A stretch of 64,000 bases of DNA. Source: Franzmannia qiaohouensis (lineage in GTDB: Bacteria > Pseudomonadota > Gammaproteobacteria > Pseudomonadales > Halomonadaceae). The notes under the pieces were generated by a model, which did not search any database, had not been told where the DNA came from, and worked only from the letters and a program-made list of their open reading frames with translations. The position numbers were made by a program, and so were the translations under genes. Each line of letters opens with the position of its first letter. Positions within the stretch are counted from its first letter, which is position 1. This document shows, piece after piece, positions 54,570 to 63,920 of this stretch. The DNA lies in assembly GCF_031451695.1 (NCBI RefSeq), contig NZ_JARWAM010000008.1:185591-249590 (forward strand), given 5' to 3'.

Positions 54570-54585
54570 AGTTCTCTAGAGAACT
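54570..54585. promoter_or_regulatory. 16-bp perfect palindrome, GntR operator candidate
   Basis: AGTTCTCTAGAGAACT is a perfect palindrome between the hydrolase and GntR genes, 73 bp before the GntR start. HutC-type GntR repressors bind palindromes of this length and autoregulate. A looser dyad (GACTT...AAGTC) lies just upstream at about 54553-54568. Confidence 0.55.
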
Positions 54586-54658
54586 GATTGACTAGAAGTA
54601 TACACTGGTCTTTAGTGACAGCAACAAGGCAACGGAATCCCACCGGGAGAACCCACTC

Positions 54659-55417
54659 ATGCAAGCGCTACCCAAGACCCGCACCGATGGACGACTCCCG
54701 CTCTACGCTCGGTTGCGCGATCAGCTGGCCTCGCGGATCGCCAATGGCGAATGGTCCCCCGGCGACATGATTCCCTCCGAGAACCGCCTCGCCGAGGAGT
54801 ATGGCGTCGCCCTGGCCACCATGCGCATGGCGCTCAAGCAGCTCGTTGACGAAGGCTTGCTGGAACGCCGTCGTGGAACCGGCACCTTCGTCAAGCAACC
54901 GGCATTTCGCGCCGACCTGTTCCGCTTCTTTCACGTTCACGACGTGGAAGACCCCGACGGCCCGGTGATTCCCGAGAGCCGGATCCTAAGCCGCCAGGAA
55001 GTGGACCTGCCGCCCGAGGTCAAGCGAGCCTTCGGCGACGACGCTGGCGGGCGCGGCCTCAAGCTGGAACGCGTGCGTCTCTGGGCCGGGGATCCCTTGC
55101 TGTTCGAGGAGATCTACCTGCGCCTGCCCGATTTCGATGGACTGATGTCACTCGATCCCAAGGAGATGGGCCCCCTGCTCTATCCGGTATTCCTGCAGAA
55201 ATTCGGGATCCTGATCTCGTCTGCGACGGATGAGCTTTCGTTCGGCACCGCCACCCAGGCAAGCGCCAAATACCTGGAGCTGCCCGCCAATTCGCCGGTT
55301 GCCGTCATCGAGCGCATCGCGCGCAACCCCGTAGGACGCATCATCGAATATCGCCGCGTGCATGGTCGCCCGGAGCGGTTCCGCTATCGCGTCAACCTCG
55401 GCGAGCAACACACCTGA
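54659..55417 (+). CDS. GntR-family regulator, HutC/UTRA subfamily
   Basis: This 252-residue protein has an N-terminal winged HTH (IPSENRLAEEYGVALATMRMAL, about residues 38-58) and a C-terminal UTRA ligand-binding domain (about 85-245). It is divergent from the hydrolase gene and 55 bp upstream of tctC. It probably represses both transcripts until a carboxylate or lactone inducer binds. Confidence 0.9.
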   Translation: MQALPKTRTDGRLPLYARLRDQLASRIANGEWSPGDMIPSENRLAEEYGVALATMRMALKQLVDEGLLERRRGTGTFVKQPAFRADLFRFFHVHDVEDPDGPVIPESRILSRQEVDLPPEVKRAFGDDAGGRGLKLERVRLWAGDPLLFEEIYLRLPDFDGLMSLDPKEMGPLLYPVFLQKFGILISSATDELSFGTATQASAKYLELPANSPVAVIERIARNPVGRIIEYRRVHGRPERFRYRVNLGEQHT

Positions 55418-55472
55418 AGCGAGTCTCGAAGCTCGCCCCATGTCCTCACGATTCCAACAACAGGTATCTACC

Positions 55473-56435
55473 ATGAAACTCACGCTGCTCTTCACCGCTG
55501 CCGCCATATCAGCCACTGCCTTCACTCCCGTCCTGGCAAGCGACTACCCCAACCGCCCCATCGAAATCATCGTGCCGGCACCCGCCGGTGGTGGCACGGA
55601 CAACGTCGCCCGAATGCTCAACCAGTACCTCGAGCAGGAACTCGGCCAACCCGCCGCCGTGCTCAATGTCGCCGGTGGCGGTGGCGCCATCGGCGTCAAC
55701 CAATTGGCCCGGTCGCGTGCCGATGGCTATACCCTGCTCTCCACCTGGAACAGCCCCATCACCACGGTGCCGCACATGCAGCGCGTGCAGTACTCCTACG
55801 AGACGCTGACCCCGATCATCAGCACCTCGCAGAGTGCCTACACCCTTTGCGTATCGCCTGATTTCCCGGCTGAAAACGCCGAGGAATTGCTTGCCGAGTT
55901 GCAGGCCAACCCCGGCCAATACACCTACGGCAACGATGGCGTCGGCGGCACCATGCGCCTGGCCGCCGAACGGATCTTCGACGCCTTCGACATCACCGCC
56001 CGCCCCATCCCCTTCGGTGGCGCCGGCGAGACCCTGCAGAACTTTCTCGGTGGCCACGTCGACATCTACGGCGGCTCCATCACCCCGGTGTTGCCCTATG
56101 TCGAGGATGACCAGGCCAAGTGCCTGCTGGTGACCTCTGCCGATGACAACGAAGCCCTGCCCCAGGCATCGGGGCTCGCGGCCCTGGGCCACCCGGAGCT
56201 GGAAACCGTGCTCTGGCGCATGATGCTGGGCCCGGAAGGCATGGACGAGGCGCGCGCCGACGTGGTTGCCGACGCCGTGGCCCGTGCCGTGGAAGACCCG
56301 GAGTTCCAGGACTTCCTCACCGCCCAGGGCGAAACCCTCAATCTGGTACGTGGAGAGGAACTGCGCGAGCGGCTGCGGCTGGAGACGCAAGCCATTGGCG
56401 AGACCCTGGAAAGCCTCGGCCTGAAGCAACACTGA
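55473..56435 (+). CDS. tctC: Tripartite tricarboxylate transporter substrate-binding protein TctC
   Basis: From the ATG at 55473 the product has 320 residues with a signal peptide (cleavage about residue 23, after VLAS). The mature start DYPNRPIEIIVPAPAGGGTD is the hallmark of TctC/Bug proteins, spanning about residues 24-43. These periplasmic proteins bind citrate-like or aromatic carboxylates and feed the TctAB membrane complex. Two in-frame upstream ATGs in the GntR 3' end are rejected because the signal peptide begins here. Confidence 0.93.
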   Translation: MKLTLLFTAAAISATAFTPVLASDYPNRPIEIIVPAPAGGGTDNVARMLNQYLEQELGQPAAVLNVAGGGGAIGVNQLARSRADGYTLLSTWNSPITTVPHMQRVQYSYETLTPIISTSQSAYTLCVSPDFPAENAEELLAELQANPGQYTYGNDGVGGTMRLAAERIFDAFDITARPIPFGGAGETLQNFLGGHVDIYGGSITPVLPYVEDDQAKCLLVTSADDNEALPQASGLAALGHPELETVLWRMMLGPEGMDEARADVVADAVARAVEDPEFQDFLTAQGETLNLVRGEELRERLRLETQAIGETLESLGLKQH

Positions 56436-56459
56436 CCTGCGCCTGCTCAGGGAGCCATC

Positions 56460-56915
56460 ATGCCCATGACCTACAGAGATTTCTTCTCTGGCATCGCCTT
56501 CCTCATCATTGGCGCCACCACTGCCTGGATGGGGAAGGACTTCTTTGCCGACGCCGCCTACATCCCCATCGGGGCAGGCATCCTGATGGGCGTGTTCTCG
56601 CTGCCGCTGATCTGGCGAAGTACGCGGAGCCTCCTGGCCAGACACCACAGCAGCCAGCCAGTCATGGCCCTGGTGGATCACCCTGGACGCTTCCTGGCCA
56701 CGCTGGGCTGCTGCCTGGTCTATTACACGGCCCTGCCGAGCGTGGGCTTCTATACCACCAGCGCCCTGTTCATCATCGTGCTGGCCCCAGTGCTGGGAGA
56801 GCGACGACCTGTGGTAGTGCTGGGCATCACCCTGGTCTTCATCACCTTGCTGTACGGCCTGTTTGCCATGGTGCTGAGGCGCCCCTTACCCGTCGAGTTC
56901 TTCCTCGCTTCGTAG
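56460..56915 (+). CDS. tctB: Tripartite tricarboxylate transporter small subunit TctB
   Basis: This 151-residue inner-membrane protein has four helices (about 9-25, 35-52, 80-97 and 118-138). It matches TctB in length and position between tctC and tctA. A second ATG two codons on is also possible. It forms the proton- or sodium-driven carrier with TctA. Confidence 0.9.
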   Translation: MPMTYRDFFSGIAFLIIGATTAWMGKDFFADAAYIPIGAGILMGVFSLPLIWRSTRSLLARHHSSQPVMALVDHPGRFLATLGCCLVYYTALPSVGFYTTSALFIIVLAPVLGERRPVVVLGITLVFITLLYGLFAMVLRRPLPVEFFLAS

Positions 56916-56928
56916 AAAGGGTGTCCCG

Positions 56929-58434
56929 ATGTTCGAATCACTGTTGAATGCACTCCCGGTGGCGCTGCAGCTCGGCTCGTTGATCAGCCTGGTCGTTGGC
57001 ACCCTGATCGGCATCATGATTGGCGCCCTGCCGGGCCTCAATCCGGTCATGGCCATCGCACTGATGCTGCCCCTGACCTACGGTTTCGACCCCGTCATCG
57101 CCCTGGGGCTGGTGGCTGGTATCTACAACGGCTCCATGTACGGTGGCTCCATCCCGGCCATCCTGCTCAATATTCCGGGTACGCCGGCCGCCATCGCCAC
57201 CACCTTCGATGGCTATCCGATGACACGCAAGGGGCAAGGCGGACTCGCCCTCAAGACCGCATGCTGGTCATCTGCCATCGGCGGTATCGTCAGCGCCCTG
57301 GCCCTGATGACCCTGGCCCCCATGCTGGCCAAGGTAACCCTGGCCTTCGGCCCCTCGGAGTATTTCTGGGTGGCCATCTTCGGTCTCGTCAGCATTGCCG
57401 TGCTGGTCGGCAAGGACATCAGCAAAGGCATGCTAAGCGCCTTGCTCGGCGTCATTATCGGCCTGGTGGGCGTCGACGCCATCAGTGGAGCAGAGCGCTA
57501 CACTTTCGGCACCCTCTACCTGGTGGGCGGCTTCGATCTGCTGATCGTCCTGATCGGGCTCTATGCCGTGCCTCCGGTGCTGGAGATGGCGGAAAAGCGC
57601 AACGCATCCTACTTCAATGCCGACAGCTTTCGCGTCACCGACGGTGACGGCAGCCTGGGCCTGGTGCGGCGCTACTGGCGGACCTGGACGCGCTCCTCGG
57701 TGATCGGCGTCTGTGTCGGTATCCTGCCCGGTGCCGGCGGCAACCTTGCGGCGCTGCTCAGCTACAACGAGGCCAAGCGAAGAGCCCCCGATCCCGAAAC
57801 CTTCGGCACCGGCAACCCGATCGGCGTCGCCGCGGCCGAATCCGGTAACAGTGCCGACAACGCCTCGGCCATGATTCCCTCCCTGACACTGGGTATTCCC
57901 GGCAACCTGATCGCCGCCCTGGTACTGGGCGCCTTGATGATCCACGGACTTCAGCCCGGCCCACAGCTCTTCACCCGTTCGCCCGATGTGGTCTTCGGTT
58001 TCATGTGGCAGCTGCTGCTGACGGCCATGTTGCTCCTGCTGCTCGGCGGCATGGTCGCCACTCGCCTGTTCGCCCAGATCCTGCGCATGCCCACCGCATT
58101 GCTGGTGCCCACCACCCTGGTGCTGATGGCCATAGGGATCTACACCGTCAACGGCAACGTAACGGACCTTTATGTCATGCTCGCCTTCGGACTGATCGGC
58201 TACCTGCTCAATCGGCTCGCCTTCCCATTGGCACCCGTGGTGCTGGGGGTACTGCTGGGCCCCATGGCCGAGCAGAACCTGCGCCTTACCATGCTGATCT
58301 CCCAGAATGACTGGACGGTACTGTTCACCCGCCCCATCTCCCTGGGCATCATCATTCTCCTTGCGACGATCCTGCTTTCCCAGTCCTGGAAGGCGTTACG
58401 CTTACGCCGCCACTCAGCACGCCACGATAGCTGA
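56929..58434 (+). CDS. tctA: Tripartite tricarboxylate transporter large subunit TctA
   Basis: This 501-residue carrier has about 11-12 membrane helices. The family motifs are intact: GALPGLNPVMAIALMLPLTY (about residues 32-52) and GILPGAGGNLAALLSYNEAKR (about 267-287), a repeated G-x-L-P-G loop that lines the substrate path. It is the last gene of the gntR-tctCBA unit, 13 bp after tctB. Confidence 0.95.
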   Translation: MFESLLNALPVALQLGSLISLVVGTLIGIMIGALPGLNPVMAIALMLPLTYGFDPVIALGLVAGIYNGSMYGGSIPAILLNIPGTPAAIATTFDGYPMTRKGQGGLALKTACWSSAIGGIVSALALMTLAPMLAKVTLAFGPSEYFWVAIFGLVSIAVLVGKDISKGMLSALLGVIIGLVGVDAISGAERYTFGTLYLVGGFDLLIVLIGLYAVPPVLEMAEKRNASYFNADSFRVTDGDGSLGLVRRYWRTWTRSSVIGVCVGILPGAGGNLAALLSYNEAKRRAPDPETFGTGNPIGVAAAESGNSADNASAMIPSLTLGIPGNLIAALVLGALMIHGLQPGPQLFTRSPDVVFGFMWQLLLTAMLLLLLGGMVATRLFAQILRMPTALLVPTTLVLMAIGIYTVNGNVTDLYVMLAFGLIGYLLNRLAFPLAPVVLGVLLGPMAEQNLRLTMLISQNDWTVLFTRPISLGIIILLATILLSQSWKALRLRRHSARHDS

Positions 58435-58498
58435 GTTACGCCATGCGCTGAGCCAAGCTCCATCTCACGATAGCTGGCAGCCGCACTATTCGAGTTTT

Positions 58499-58544
58499 CA
58501 ACGACGAGGGGCCCATGCCTGATGGCATGGGCCCCTCGTCGTTG
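58499..58544. terminator. Long perfect hairpin downstream of tctA
   Basis: A 21-bp perfect stem with a TGAT loop begins 65 bp after the tctA stop. Neither side has a clear T-run. It separates tctA from a convergent 44-codon frame and probably acts as a two-way terminator or 3'-end protector. Confidence 0.55.
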
Positions 58545-58587
58545 ATACCTGCGTAACGCGATAGCGAGCGGCGCTAGCCGCGCGATA

Positions 58588-58722
58588 TCACTTCGCCCGC
58601 TTGGTGGGCAGCGACACATCCCAGATGGTGGGAAACTGTTCCTTCGAGGCTGGGGTATCCTCGGCCTCGCTACGCGGTGTAGCCAGCAGATCGCGAATCA
58701 GGGTAAGCAATTGAGTTGCCAT
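58588..58722 (-). CDS. 44-residue hypothetical protein
   Basis: The frame runs from the ATG at 58722 to TGA at 58588. It begins MATQLLTLIRDLLATPRSEA and ends FPTIWDVSLPTKRAK. An amphipathic N-terminal helix, a short acidic linker and a basic tail are predicted. There is no strong ribosome site just before the ATG; AGGAGG lies about 25-30 bases upstream. No family is recognised. The balanced composition and the surrounding 364-bp gene-free gap make a real small gene plausible. Confidence 0.45.
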   Translation of the reverse strand: MATQLLTLIRDLLATPRSEAEDTPASKEQFPTIWDVSLPTKRAK

Positions 58723-58798
58723 AGGTCGTTACGGTCTCTGAAGACCGCCTCCTGAGGTTTGTGGAAACGATTTCCAACATTATGCACGACATTAGACT

Positions 58799-59749
58799 TT
58801 AGTTCAACTTGCTCAGCAGCCCGTCGAGCTCGTTGCTCAGGAAGCGCGGCTCGACGCAGGTGTGAAGGTGGCCGGCGGCGAAGCGCAGGAATCCATGCGC
58901 CGCATGGGAGAGCCGCCGGTCGCTACGCACGATGAACTGCCAGTGACTCTCGATGGGCAGGCCCACCACCGGCAGAATGACGATATCGGGGTGCTCCGGC
59001 GGCAGCACGTGCTCGGAGAGCACGGCAAGCCCCAACCCCGATGCCACGCCGACGCGGATCGCCTCGTTACTGGCCATCTGCAGCGTCGGCCCCAGCGTCA
59101 GCCCCTGCTCCTGCAGCCAGCTCTCGAACAGCATGCGTGTCGCCGAGCCCGGCTCGCGCAGCAGCATGCGCTCGCCCAGCAGCTCGCTCATGTCGATCCG
59201 CTCACGTGCCGCCAGTGGATGGCCGCGCGGCGCCACCGCCACCAGCGGATTGCGCAGGAAGCGCCCGGCCCGGGCGTGGGCCAGCGACGGCGGATGGCTG
59301 AAGACGTAGAGGTCATCCTCCTGGCGCTCGAAGCGGGTCAGCATCTGGCGGCGGTTGCCGATATGCACTGTCACCTCCACCTCGGGAAAGGCACGGCTAT
59401 GCGGCCCCAGCAGCCGTGGCAGCACGTACTGGGCGGTGTTGACCAGGGCAATCGAGAAGCGCCCACGCTCGCCGCCGCGCAGCGCCGAGAGGTAGTCGTC
59501 GAAGTCGTCGAAGCGCCCCAGCACCTCGCGACTGGCGCGATACAGCTCGCTACCCGCCTCGGTGGGGAACAGCCGCCCCTGGCGGCTCTCCAGCAGCGGC
59601 TCGCCCACCGCCTCGCCGAGCCGCTTGAGCTGCATCGAGACCGTCGGCTGGGTCAGGTGCAGCCGCCGCGCTGCCTCGCTCACCGTGCCGCTGGCCACCA
59701 CCGCGACATACACCTGCAGCAGGCGAAAGGTCAGATGGCGAATGTTCAT
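58799..59749 (-). CDS. LysR-family regulator (CbbR/CmpR-like position)
   Basis: This 316-residue protein has an N-terminal HTH (SEAARRLHLTQPTVSMQLKRL, about residues 24-43) and a type 2 periplasmic-binding-like effector domain (about 95-305). It is divergent from an SbtA-type bicarbonate transporter gene. Genes of the CbbR/CmpR branch sit beside inorganic-carbon uptake genes in many bacteria, so control of that transporter is likely. A palindrome in the shared promoter region supports this. Confidence 0.88.
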   Translation of the reverse strand: MNIRHLTFRLLQVYVAVVASGTVSEAARRLHLTQPTVSMQLKRLGEAVGEPLLESRQGRLFPTEAGSELYRASREVLGRFDDFDDYLSALRGGERGRFSIALVNTAQYVLPRLLGPHSRAFPEVEVTVHIGNRRQMLTRFERQEDDLYVFSHPPSLAHARAGRFLRNPLVAVAPRGHPLAARERIDMSELLGERMLLREPGSATRMLFESWLQEQGLTLGPTLQMASNEAIRVGVASGLGLAVLSEHVLPPEHPDIVILPVVGLPIESHWQFIVRSDRRLSHAAHGFLRFAAGHLHTCVEPRFLSNELDGLLSKLN

Positions 59750-59760
59750 TGGAGCTTCCT

Positions 59761-59776
59761 ATAGATAAATATCTAT
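59761..59776. promoter_or_regulatory. LysR-type binding palindrome upstream of sbtA-like gene
   Basis: ATAGATAAATATCTAT is a perfect 7-2-7 dyad containing T-N11-A, the LysR recognition pattern. It lies 12 bp from the LysR start and 98 bp from the transporter start. Confidence 0.55.
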
Positions 59777-59873
59777 ATAACATCACCCAACTCTTGATTT
59801 GTAGCAATGCCCGCCTCTTTGCAGAATGCGCACCACTTCTCTACTACCCTCTCCACCAGCGCGAGATGCCCTG

Positions 59874-60812
59874 ATGCCCGATATCGTGGTGATGTTTTTC
59901 CTGCTTGGCCTGCTGGCCGGCGTGGTGAAGTCCGACCTGACCATCCCCAAGGCCGCCTACGACACCCTGAGCCTGCTGCTGATGCTGACCATCGGCCTCA
60001 AGGGCGGCATGGCGCTGTACGGCAACCTCGGCTGGTCGCTGGTGCCCGAGCTGTTGGCGGTCGCCGCCCTGGGGGCGCTGATTCCGCTGGTACTGATGCC
60101 GGTGCTGCGGCGCCTGGTGCGGCTGTCGCCGGCGGATAGTGCCAGCATCGCCGCCCACTACGGCTCGGTGAGTGCCGGCACCTTCGCCGTGGCGCTGGCC
60201 TTCGCCGAGGGGCGCGGCCTGCCCATCGGCGCCGAAGTCACCCTCTACCTGGTGATGATGGAACTGCCGGCGATCATGGTCGCGATCGCCCTGTACCGCC
60301 GGTATTCCGGCAAGAATTCCAGCCAAGCGCTGCAGGGCATCTGGCACGAGACCCTGACCAACCGCGGGGTGATCCTGCTGGCCGGTGGCGCGGTGATCGG
60401 CGCCATGTATGGCCCCATGCAGGGCGCCAACGTCACCGAGCTGTTTACCGGCGCTTTCCATGCGGTGCTGGCGCTGTTCCTGCTGCAGATGGGCCTGACC
60501 GCCGCCGAGACCCTGCGCCCCATCCCCTGGTTCCACTGGCGGCTGCTCACCTTCGCCCTGGTGGCGCCGTTCGTGCTGGCCATGGCCGGCCTGGGCGTCG
60601 GCCTGATGCTGGGCCTGCCCACCGGCTCGCTGATGATCCTCACCGCGCTTGCTGCCAGCGCCTCCTATATCGCTGCTCCGGCGGCCATGCGCACTGCCAT
60701 TCCCCAGGCCAATATCGGCCTGGCGATGCTCGCCGCGCTGGGCTTCACCTTCCCGCTGAACGTGATCGTGGGCATTCCGCTCTACCACCAGCTCAGCGTC
60801 TGGCTGGGATGA
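59874..60812 (+). CDS. SbtA-type sodium-dependent bicarbonate transporter family permease
   Basis: Starting at 59874, the product is 312 residues with about ten helices in two inverted halves. The segments LTIPKAAYDTLSLLLMLTIGLKGG (about residues 20-44) and the AHYGSVSAGTFAVALAF block (about 99-115) match the SbtA/DUF897 family. SbtA imports bicarbonate with sodium in cyanobacteria. In heterotrophs it may supply bicarbonate for carboxylases, such as the methylcrotonyl-CoA carboxylase encoded nearby. No P-II-like SbtB is adjacent. Confidence 0.87.
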   Translation: MPDIVVMFFLLGLLAGVVKSDLTIPKAAYDTLSLLLMLTIGLKGGMALYGNLGWSLVPELLAVAALGALIPLVLMPVLRRLVRLSPADSASIAAHYGSVSAGTFAVALAFAEGRGLPIGAEVTLYLVMMELPAIMVAIALYRRYSGKNSSQALQGIWHETLTNRGVILLAGGAVIGAMYGPMQGANVTELFTGAFHAVLALFLLQMGLTAAETLRPIPWFHWRLLTFALVAPFVLAMAGLGVGLMLGLPTGSLMILTALAASASYIAAPAAMRTAIPQANIGLAMLAALGFTFPLNVIVGIPLYHQLSVWLG

Positions 60813-60903
60813 TCGGTGGGCAGGCGGGACGCCCTATCGGCACTTTACGTTAACGTCAACTAGCGCTAGATTGGTGGGTATATCGACCGCGATGGAGCCC
60901 ACC

Positions 60904-62073
60904 ATGCACAGCGCCTATACGCCCCTCGACTTCGGCCTCGCCGACGAGCTCAACATGCTGCGCGACCAGGTCAACGCCTTCGCTCGTGACGAGATCGCCC
61001 CGCGCGCCGCCGAGATCGATGCCAGCAACGACTTCCCGTCCGACCTGTGGCGCAAGTTCGGCGACATGGGCCTGCTCGGCATCACCGTGCCAGACGAGGA
61101 TGGCGGCAGCGGCATGGGCTACCTGGCGCACTGCATCGCCATGGAGGAGATCTCCCGCGCCAGCGCCTCGGTGGCACTGTCGTTTGGCGCCCACTCCAAC
61201 CTGTGCGTCAACCAGATCGCCCTCAACGGCTCGGCCGAACAGAAGGCCAAGTACCTGCCCAAGCTGATCAGCGGCGAGCACGTAGGCGCCTTGGCGATGT
61301 CGGAGCCCGGCGCCGGCTCGGACGTGGTCTCCATGCAGCTGCGCGCCGACAAGCGCGGCGACACGTACGTGCTCAACGGCAGCAAGATGTGGATCACCAA
61401 CGGCCCCGACGCCGACGTGCTGGTGGTCTACGCCAAGACCGACCCCAACGCCGGCGCCAAGGGCATCACCGCCTTCCTAATCGAAAAGGGAATGCCGGGA
61501 TTCTCTACCGCCCAGAAGCTCGACAAGCTCGGCATGCGCGGCTCCAACACCTGCGAGCTGGTGTTCCAGGAGTGCGAGGTGCCCGCCGAGAACGTGCTCG
61601 GCGAAGTGAACAAGGGCGCGCGGGTGTTGATGAGCGGCCTGGACTACGAGCGCACCGTGCTCGCCGCCGGGCCCATCGGCATCATGCAGGCCGCCATGGA
61701 CGTGGTGGTGCCCTATATCCACGAGCGCAAGCAGTTCGGCCAGGCGATCGGCGAGTTCCAGCTGGTGCAGGGCAAGGTCGCCGACATGGCCACCACTCTC
61801 AACGCCTGCCGCGCCTACCTCTACGCCGTGGCCAGCGCCTGCGACCGCGGCAAGGTGTCTCGCAAGGACGCCGCCGGGGTCATTCTCTACTGCGCCGAGA
61901 AGGCCACCCAGCTGGCGCTGGACGCCATCCAGCTGCTGGGTGGCAACGGCTATATCAACGACTACCCCACCGGGCGCCTGCTGCGCGACGCCAAGCTCTA
62001 CGAGATCGGCGCCGGGACCAGTGAGATACGGCGGATGTTGATTGGCCGCGAGATATTCAACGAATCTGCGTGA
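60904..62073 (+). CDS. ivd: Isovaleryl-CoA dehydrogenase
   Basis: From the ATG at 60904 the product has 389 residues. Acyl-CoA dehydrogenase signatures are clear: AMSEPGAGSDVVSMQ (about residues 134-148), the FAD/ETF region KMWITNGPDADVLVVYAKT, and the C-terminal QLLGGNGYINDYP...EIGAGTSEIRR. The catalytic Glu lies in GLDYERTVLA, the position used by isovaleryl-CoA dehydrogenases rather than the C-terminal site. It converts isovaleryl-CoA to 3-methylcrotonyl-CoA in leucine breakdown. mccB follows. Confidence 0.92.
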   Translation: MHSAYTPLDFGLADELNMLRDQVNAFARDEIAPRAAEIDASNDFPSDLWRKFGDMGLLGITVPDEDGGSGMGYLAHCIAMEEISRASASVALSFGAHSNLCVNQIALNGSAEQKAKYLPKLISGEHVGALAMSEPGAGSDVVSMQLRADKRGDTYVLNGSKMWITNGPDADVLVVYAKTDPNAGAKGITAFLIEKGMPGFSTAQKLDKLGMRGSNTCELVFQECEVPAENVLGEVNKGARVLMSGLDYERTVLAAGPIGIMQAAMDVVVPYIHERKQFGQAIGEFQLVQGKVADMATTLNACRAYLYAVASACDRGKVSRKDAAGVILYCAEKATQLALDAIQLLGGNGYINDYPTGRLLRDAKLYEIGAGTSEIRRMLIGREIFNESA

Positions 62074-62187
62074 GAATGGCTGCGCTCACTCATACTGCGT
62101 TAAAAATTGACTCAAGATGCTCATTTACAACAGTAAACTCCGCTCTTTCGTCAATTTTTGCCTTGCCTGAGTATCGCTCGCTCATTC
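62074..62187. repeat. 114-bp imperfect palindromic element between ivd and mccB
   Basis: Starting at the base after the ivd stop, the ends are GAATG and CATTC. Inside, AAAAATTGA (62102-62110) pairs with TCAATTTTT (62151-62159), and the centre has CATTTAC/GTAAACT around a 4-nt loop. Outer arms pair imperfectly. The AT content is higher than the surroundings. It looks like a mobile-style intergenic dyad element rather than a simple terminator. Confidence 0.7.
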
Positions 62188-62224
62188 TACGAACTTCTAA
62201 GTGAAGTGCCGTCGGAGCCAAGCA

Positions 62225-63832
<1,608 letters not shown>

Positions 63833-63844
63833 CGCCGAGGCAAA

Positions 63845-63920
63845 TGTAGGAGCGGTTTCAACCGCGATGCAGAGCGCAGCCCTGCCGGATAAACAGCCCA
63901 TCGCGAATGAATTCGCTTAT
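63845..63920. repeat. REP-like element pair in inverted orientation
   Basis: TGTAGGAGCGG then TTTCAACCGCGAT (63845-63868) resembles the REP repeats of Pseudomonas and relatives, with a GCGGTT/AACCGC mini-stem. An inverted partner core, ATCGCGAATGAATTCGCTTAT (63900-63920; seen as a 21-base region whose central part is the REP end), follows. Together they form a BIME-like pair after the mccB stop. Confidence 0.65.
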
